DNA of 64,000 nt from assembly GCF_002899455.1 (NCBI RefSeq), contig NZ_PPFB01000001.1:7354682-7418681 (forward strand). The letters are read 5' to 3'. Positions 59,621 to 64,000 of the stretch are shown here, piece by piece. The notes under the pieces were generated by a model. That model had not been told where the DNA came from. It searched no databases and saw only the letters and a list, made by a program, of their open reading frames with translations. Both the position numbers and the translations under genes were made by a program. Within the stretch, counting starts at the first letter, position 1. Each line of letters begins with the position of its first letter. This stretch comes from Streptomyces sp. DH-12 (lineage in GTDB: Bacteria > Actinomycetota > Actinomycetes > Streptomycetales > Streptomycetaceae).

Positions 59621-62185
59621 TCAGATCCACCGCATGCCGATGGCGGAGAGCTGTTCGACGCGCTCGGGTGTGAGCGCTGCGGCTCGGGATCGCTGGTTAC
59701 TGACCCATGCCCCTAGCCGCAGGTGATGCTCCTTTGCCTCCTCACCGTCATGGCCTGCGTGTTCGCCGTCGTGACCGGGGTCCTGCTCGCCACCGGTGGT
59801 GATCCGTTCGATGTGCTTCCTCGGCACCCGCAGGTGCCCCTCACGCTCGTAGAACTGCTTGGCGGCGGCGTAGTTCATGGCCCATTTGTCGGCCTGGCTG
59901 GTGCGCGGCTTCGGCTTCTCGTCCTCGGCCGCGGGCTCGATCCCGAGGACGTGTCCGCACATCCACTGCTGCGCGGTCGTCAGCTTGTCCCAGCTGAGTC
60001 GCTGCGCCCGCACCCACCGCCCCAGGTCCTCGCCCTGGTGCACGATGCTGCCCGGCTCCACCGGCAGTTCGCCGCCGGCCTCCAGATGCATCCGGACGAG
60101 GTGGAAGCAGCGTTGCCATTCCACCGGCCAGCTCGGGCACCAGGAGGGGTCGATGTCCTCGAGCTGCTCGCGCCGTTCCTCCGGCAGCGCGCCGGCCGCC
60201 GACCCCACGGGGAGGCCTTCGGCTCGCCGCTGCTCGATCTCGGCGGCCCGGCGGGCGGCAGCCCGCTGGTTCTTCAGCCAGATGCCCACCCGGTAGCCCT
60301 GGTGGGTGGCGTCGGTCGGTGCCAGCAGGTGCCCGTTCTCCTCGGCCCATCCGCGCGCCGCGGCAAGTCCTTCTTCCCAGGCGACGTCGTAGTACGACCA
60401 CACCATCCCCAGCTTCTCCAGCTGTTCAACACGGTCGGCGTCCATGTCCCCGCGGGCGTAGAACCTTCTGGCATCGGCGATCCATTGCCCAAGTGAAAAC
60501 CCGGCGAGCGAGGCCGGCCACCCCTCAGCGTCGGCCTCCTGGCCGTCGTGGGCGGGGACGCGGTAGGTGAACGGCACGCGCAGGTCGCCGTGGAGCCGGT
60601 TGTAGATGACGGCGGCCTCGATGCCGCGCCGCCAGTGAGCGTGTTCCGGGTTGATCACCCGTAGGTTGATGAACGCGGCCAGCTGCGCCGGGTCACGCGG
60701 CGTACTGAACTTCAGCAGCTCCCGGGCCGGCACCGACAGACCACGGTCGCTCCCGGCTTCCTCACCCTCCGGCCCGCCGCTGCGGCTCTGCACGCCCCTC
60801 ACACTGCTGCGGGCCTGCTGCTCGGCGAGCTGCTCCACAACACGGCTATCGTGCGCCCGCAGCGCCTCAAGCAACTTCGCCAGTCCGCCGTACGCCCGGG
60901 AGGTGAGCATGTTGTCGGCCGTCTCGCCCGGCTCGAGCAGGACCGGCACTACGAGGGAGGCGACCTTGCCTTCACCGTGCTGGATGCGCAGGGCGCGGCC
61001 GACGGCCTGGACGAGGTCAGGCATGGAGCCGCGGACGTCCGCGAAGTACACAGAGTCACATTCTCGGGTGTCGACGCCTTCGCCCAGCACGCGAACGGAT
61101 CCGAGGAACGTCTTCTCCACGACCGTGTCGCCAGCAGTAATTCCCCTGGAGAACTCACCCAGGACGCGGCGCCGGTGGTTCGGCTTGTGGTCGCCGCACA
61201 GCCAGTCTGCCCAGATCGTGCGCGGGTACAGCTCGGGATCCGCAGCGTGCAGCTGCGTGGCGACGTGGGGCAGGCCAGCCGCGAACGCCTCGGCTTCGCG
61301 GACCTGGTGATGGAAGACGAGCGTGCGCCTAAAGCCCTCCTCCGACGACGCCTTGAGCAGAGCGGTCTGCAGCGCGGCGAGGCGTGCCCCGCGGACCTCG
61401 TCCGAACGGCCCTCAGCGCCCAGGAGCTGGGCGGCTTGGAGCTGGGTGTCGGTGATGTCCAGGCACACCACCTGGTAGGGCGCGCAGATCCCCCGGTCGA
61501 TCGCCTCCGACAGCGTCAGTGTGTAACAGCGTGCCCCGAACGGCCCGTCCGGGTCGTCCTCCATCGAGGCGACCAGCTCACCCGGCGTGCCTGGCACAGC
61601 CTCGGAGTCCTCGTTCAGTTGCCACAGCCGCGGCGTGGCGGTCATGTAGAGCCGCCGCAGGGCGGGGATGCGGGTGTTGTCGTGGACGACCGCCCACGGT
61701 CTGCCGATCCGGCCGGACGTCCGGTGCGCCTCGTCCACGACGATCAGCGACCAGCCCGGAAGACCGGCGGCGTGCGCGCGCTCCAGCGTGCCCAGCCCGA
61801 GCGAGGCGTACGTGGCGAACACGGTGACCTTGTCGAGCGGCCGTACCCAGTCGACCAGCTCGCCCACGTCCGTGGTGTTCGGGAAGGACGCCTCCTCACC
61901 CCGCAGGGACGAGACCCCGATCATCGGGCCCGTGCGGCCACCCGCGCGCCACGCGGCCTCGGTCTGCGCGAGCAGATCCAGCGAGGGCACCAGGACTAGC
62001 ACGCGGCCCGCACGCAGCTCCTCGGCACTCCGTGCGGCAACCAGGGTCTTGCCCGATCCGGTCGCCATGACCACCTGAGTACGCAGCCCCCGCTCCGGCA
62101 CAGCAGATCGTGCAGACAATTCAAGCGCCCTAAGCACCGCGTCCACGGCTTCCCGCTGATGAGGACGAAGCTCCCTCACCGCCAT
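59621..62185 (-). CDS. SF2 DEAD/DEAH helicase with helicase-associated repeats (TtrA-like)
   Basis: 854 residues from ATG 62185; the frame is open to 62227. Motor: RELRPHQREAVDAVLRALE, Walker A MATGSGKTLVAA, VFATYASLGLGTLERA, DEAH in LIVVDEAHRTSGR, motif III MTATPRLWQ, then DVRGSMPDLVQAVGRALRIQ (motif VI). From about residue 520 several HA repeats follow: YNRLHGDLRVPF, GWAEENGHLLAP and FYEREGHLRVPRKHI, putative nucleic-acid binders. Helicases of this architecture lie near streptomycete telomeres. Degraded relatives lie at 17027 and 58930. Confidence 0.88.
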   Translation of the reverse strand: MAVRELRPHQREAVDAVLRALELSARSAVPERGLRTQVVMATGSGKTLVAARSAEELRAGRVLVLVPSLDLLAQTEAAWRAGGRTGPMIGVSSLRGEEASFPNTTDVGELVDWVRPLDKVTVFATYASLGLGTLERAHAAGLPGWSLIVVDEAHRTSGRIGRPWAVVHDNTRIPALRRLYMTATPRLWQLNEDSEAVPGTPGELVASMEDDPDGPFGARCYTLTLSEAIDRGICAPYQVVCLDITDTQLQAAQLLGAEGRSDEVRGARLAALQTALLKASSEEGFRRTLVFHHQVREAEAFAAGLPHVATQLHAADPELYPRTIWADWLCGDHKPNHRRRVLGEFSRGITAGDTVVEKTFLGSVRVLGEGVDTRECDSVYFADVRGSMPDLVQAVGRALRIQHGEGKVASLVVPVLLEPGETADNMLTSRAYGGLAKLLEALRAHDSRVVEQLAEQQARSSVRGVQSRSGGPEGEEAGSDRGLSVPARELLKFSTPRDPAQLAAFINLRVINPEHAHWRRGIEAAVIYNRLHGDLRVPFTYRVPAHDGQEADAEGWPASLAGFSLGQWIADARRFYARGDMDADRVEQLEKLGMVWSYYDVAWEEGLAAARGWAEENGHLLAPTDATHQGYRVGIWLKNQRAAARRAAEIEQRRAEGLPVGSAAGALPEERREQLEDIDPSWCPSWPVEWQRCFHLVRMHLEAGGELPVEPGSIVHQGEDLGRWVRAQRLSWDKLTTAQQWMCGHVLGIEPAAEDEKPKPRTSQADKWAMNYAAAKQFYEREGHLRVPRKHIERITTGGEQDPGHDGEHAGHDGEEAKEHHLRLGAWVSNQRSRAAALTPERVEQLSAIGMRWI

Positions 62186-62486
62186 TTCAATCCACCCTCT
62201 CCCGCACACCAGACGCAGCACGCCCACACCACGACACAGCCAACAGTCGACGTCAAAACGGTCTCTGGCCCACAGCGCCTACACCGCAACACCGGACCCA
62301 CGCCCTGATTCTGAACACAGATGACCACCCTCAAGCGGACCACTGAACCCACACAGAACTCATAACAGCGGAGCCATCCAACTCCAAAACCTATCGCAAG
62401 CACAGAATGAAGCAGATTCACAGGGAATCAACGCAGACACCAGGGGTACTCCCTGCCCACCACTGTCCACCCTGCAGGGGAGAGTC

Positions 62487-62651
62487 ATGACACAGAGCAT
62501 TGGGAACGGCGAGGGCAACCGGTTCTGCAAGGCGTGCGGCACGCCGGCCGAGGACGGCAAACTGTGCAACCACTGCGACGCCGTCCTCGACCTCCCCGAC
62601 AGCGCGGGACTGGTCGAGGACCAGGGCGCGGCAGTACCACGCGACTTCTAA
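62487..62651 (+). CDS. 54-residue zinc-ribbon protein
   Basis: ATG 62487 with GGGGAGA upstream. MTQSIGNGEGNRFCKACGTP carries CxxC, and GKLCNHCDAVLDLPDSAG the second pair, giving a small zinc ribbon; the acidic tail ends PRDF. It may bind nucleic acid or a partner. No family is recognised. Confidence 0.65.
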   Translation: MTQSIGNGEGNRFCKACGTPAEDGKLCNHCDAVLDLPDSAGLVEDQGAAVPRDF

Positions 62652-62960
62652 GGACGCACCCAGCCGTAAGAATGAGCGGCGTGCATCGTGAAGTCGCAGG
62701 TCACAGGTCTGGTGTGAATGGCGAGTCGGATACTCGTGCCGGTCGGCGGCCGATGGCCATGACGTAGATCATCGGGCGGATCCGGCTCCGGCGGGGTGCC
62801 GGGTTCGGCTGCGCCCACGGCCGGCCCCCGTCTACGATCCGTCAGCAGGCGGTCCACCAGCATGGACGCAGAAGGTCGCAGGACGGAGACCATCGAGGCC
62901 AAGCCGTCTATTCCGTCCGCGTACTGACCTGACGGACACGCCGGAGAAGAAGGACACCGT
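62652..62960. other. intergenic region, no gene seen
   Basis: About 309 bp without a convincing reading frame, repeat or hairpin. It probably holds the promoter of the membrane-protein gene at 62961. Confidence 0.5.
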
Positions 62961-63224
62961 ATGAGCAGGTTGCTGGAAGCGGTGTGTGCGCTGACCGTGG
63001 GCGTCCTCGTTGCGCTTCTTGTATGGGGTGCTGACCCTGACGCCGTGCGGGTGGCGTGGCGCCAGGGTCAGCTGAGCGGTGTGACGGTCGTGTTCGTGGC
63101 GGCGTGTGCGCTGTGGCTGGTGCTGTGGCGCAGGCGTACCGGACGCGGCCGGCCGGCATGGCCGCTTGTGGTGCTGTTGTGCGGTGCGGCTGTTGCGCTG
63201 GTCGGGGCGGCCACGGCCGGTTGA
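62961..63224 (+). CDS. small membrane protein, three helices
   Basis: 87 residues, ATG with GAAGGA 6-8 nt upstream. Helices: AVCALTVGVLVALLVWG, VTVVFVAACALWLVLW and WPLVVLLCGAAVALVGA. Basic loop RRRTGRGRP. No family recognised; typical of uncharacterised actinomycete small membrane proteins. Confidence 0.65.
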   Translation: MSRLLEAVCALTVGVLVALLVWGADPDAVRVAWRQGQLSGVTVVFVAACALWLVLWRRRTGRGRPAWPLVVLLCGAAVALVGAATAG

Positions 63225-63372
63225 CCGCCGCAGGTAGGTAGGGCTTTCCGTACCCTATGAACCCTCCGCCGTCACCGTCAGGAGGAGATGATCCACCCCT
63301 GGCATTAGCGCCTGAACCCTTGGATGGGCGGTGGGACGGCGGATGTGCCCAGCCACCCCCTGGGGGTAGCCG

Positions 63373-63642
63373 ATGGGCATGGCAGATCGTTCGTATCCGT
63401 TACCCGAGGGCCAGGCCGAAACCCTGCGGACAGCGCGGTGGGTGCAGCTCGCAGTGGCTGTCCTCATGCTGGGCTGGTTCGGATTGGCATTGTGGCGGAA
63501 GGAGTACGGTCCCGCCGGGTTCAACCTGTGGTTCCCCGGAGCCTGTGCACTGCTCTGGCCGGCTCTCGCCGTCCAGAGTTTCATCCGCTTGAGGCGCCAT
63601 CAGCACGCGATCCGAGCGGAAGGCGAAAACCCCTCCCTGTAA
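63373..63642 (+). CDS. small membrane protein, two helices
   Basis: 89 residues (or 87 from ATG 63379, MADRSYPLPEGQ). Helices WVQLAVAVLMLGWFGLALW and FPGACALLWPALAVQSFI, then a basic end (RLRRHQHAIRAE). The 13-nt sequence TGGGGGTAGCCGA before the start also precedes the next gene. Confidence 0.65.
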   Translation: MGMADRSYPLPEGQAETLRTARWVQLAVAVLMLGWFGLALWRKEYGPAGFNLWFPGACALLWPALAVQSFIRLRRHQHAIRAEGENPSL

Positions 63643-63700
63643 CCGTTCAGGCCGCAGTACGGAGTTTGCTGACAAGCGGTCATGGGGGTAGCCGAGCAAT

Positions 63701-63934
63701 ATGCAAAGCCAGGGATGGTTGGCCCAGTTACGGTCCCGGCGGCGGGTGCGTTGGGTGGTTGCTGTGACCGTGTGGCTTGCCACCTACGGGGTGGCCGCAG
63801 TGGTGTGGCGCGTCTTCACTGACAAGTCATGGCTCGACGCGTTTGCCTTCGCCGGCACCGTGGCCGTGGTCAACGTGGTGGCGCAGTGGGTGGCGATCCG
63901 GGCCAAGAGGAAAGCCGAAGAGCGTAGCGGTTGA
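63701..63934 (+). CDS. small membrane protein, two helices
   Basis: 77 residues. An N-terminal basic segment (RSRRRVR) precedes helices WVVAVTVWLATYGVAAVVW and AFAFAGTVAVVNVVAQWVA, and a charged end (RAKRKAEERSG) follows. The leader TGGGGGTAGCCGA is shared with the gene at 63373. Function unknown. Confidence 0.65.
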   Translation: MQSQGWLAQLRSRRRVRWVVAVTVWLATYGVAAVVWRVFTDKSWLDAFAFAGTVAVVNVVAQWVAIRAKRKAEERSG

Positions 63935-64000
63935 GCACCCGGACCCCTCTTGCTGCTACTCGGGCCGAAGGCCCGTTGACGGCACCGCGCAGCGGGGCCG
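63935..64000. other. window edge with short hairpins
   Basis: CGGGCC-GAA-GGCCCG and CCGC-GCA-GCGG hairpins lie in the last 60 bp. The second has a 3-nt GCA loop; whether this continues into a larger palindromic array is outside the window. Confidence 0.4.

Noticed and set aside
63940..64000. Telomere of a linear replicon at the window edge
   Set aside because: Only two short hairpins are visible; a streptomycete telomere would show a longer array of palindromes, and the sequence simply ends with the window.

Overview
The window looks like actinomycete DNA, most probably Streptomyces. It is very GC-rich, uses many GTG and some TTG starts, and carries typical streptomycete families: DUF6879 with an XRE/DUF5753 regulator, DUF6193, DUF6461, a modular PKS terminus, a sortase LAxTG surface protein and a helicase with helicase-associated (HA) repeats. 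About twenty insertion sequences or remnants from ten or so families sit in 64 kb. Together with the HA-repeat helicase at the right edge (the ttrA type, known near streptomycete telomeres), this suggests an accessory region such as a chromosome arm or a large linear plasmid. That location is an inference.

Layout. 0-5.7 kb: an IS6 copy, then a two-gene retinal phototrophy unit (microbial rhodopsin and a Brp/Blh beta-carotene dioxygenase, minus strand), then IS3 and IS110 debris that truncates a replication-relaxation-type gene. 5.7-9.3 kb: a decayed HTH gene and a DUF6879/XRE regulatory cassette. 9.3-17 kb: a truncated IS701 element, then a minus-strand block: FtsX-type ABC exporter, response regulator, DesK-like kinase and a desaturase inactivated by an internal deletion. 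The exporter operon and the desaturase share an upstream motif with a TACC-SS-GGTA palindrome. Next to it is a two-repeat CRISPR-like relic. 17-25 kb: helicase relic, complete IS701 with 117-bp inverted repeats, methyltransferase, orphan Imm10 gene, IS256 split by ISL3, and a frameshifted IS6.

25-34 kb: the 3' end of a PKS gene (KR, ACP, TE; frameshifted), an FAD monooxygenase, three IS elements stacked on one CTAG site, and terC. 34-47 kb: nested mobile elements. An IS4 relic is cut by an IS5. An IS21 element carries two identical IS3 copies in opposite orientation. Its istB is interrupted by a 3.6-kb tyrosine-recombinase element with four genes: catalytic recombinase, small HTH protein, Cys-rich degenerate recombinase and an unknown protein. 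47-59 kb: an RHS C-terminus with a tiny membrane-protein gene, ISAs1 copies, a secreted NucA/NucB-like protein, DUF6461, HAD, DUF6193, terB, and a broken LAxTG surface protein. 59-64 kb: the HA-repeat helicase and four small genes (one zinc ribbon, three membrane proteins).

Functional units that look intact are the rhodopsin/Blh pair, the two-component system with ABC exporter, the DUF6879/XRE cassette, TerC, TerB, and probably the recombinase trio. The PKS, RHS, desaturase, surface protein and several regulators are truncated or frameshifted. The main story of the window is repeated IS insertion and gene decay around a few surviving functional islands.
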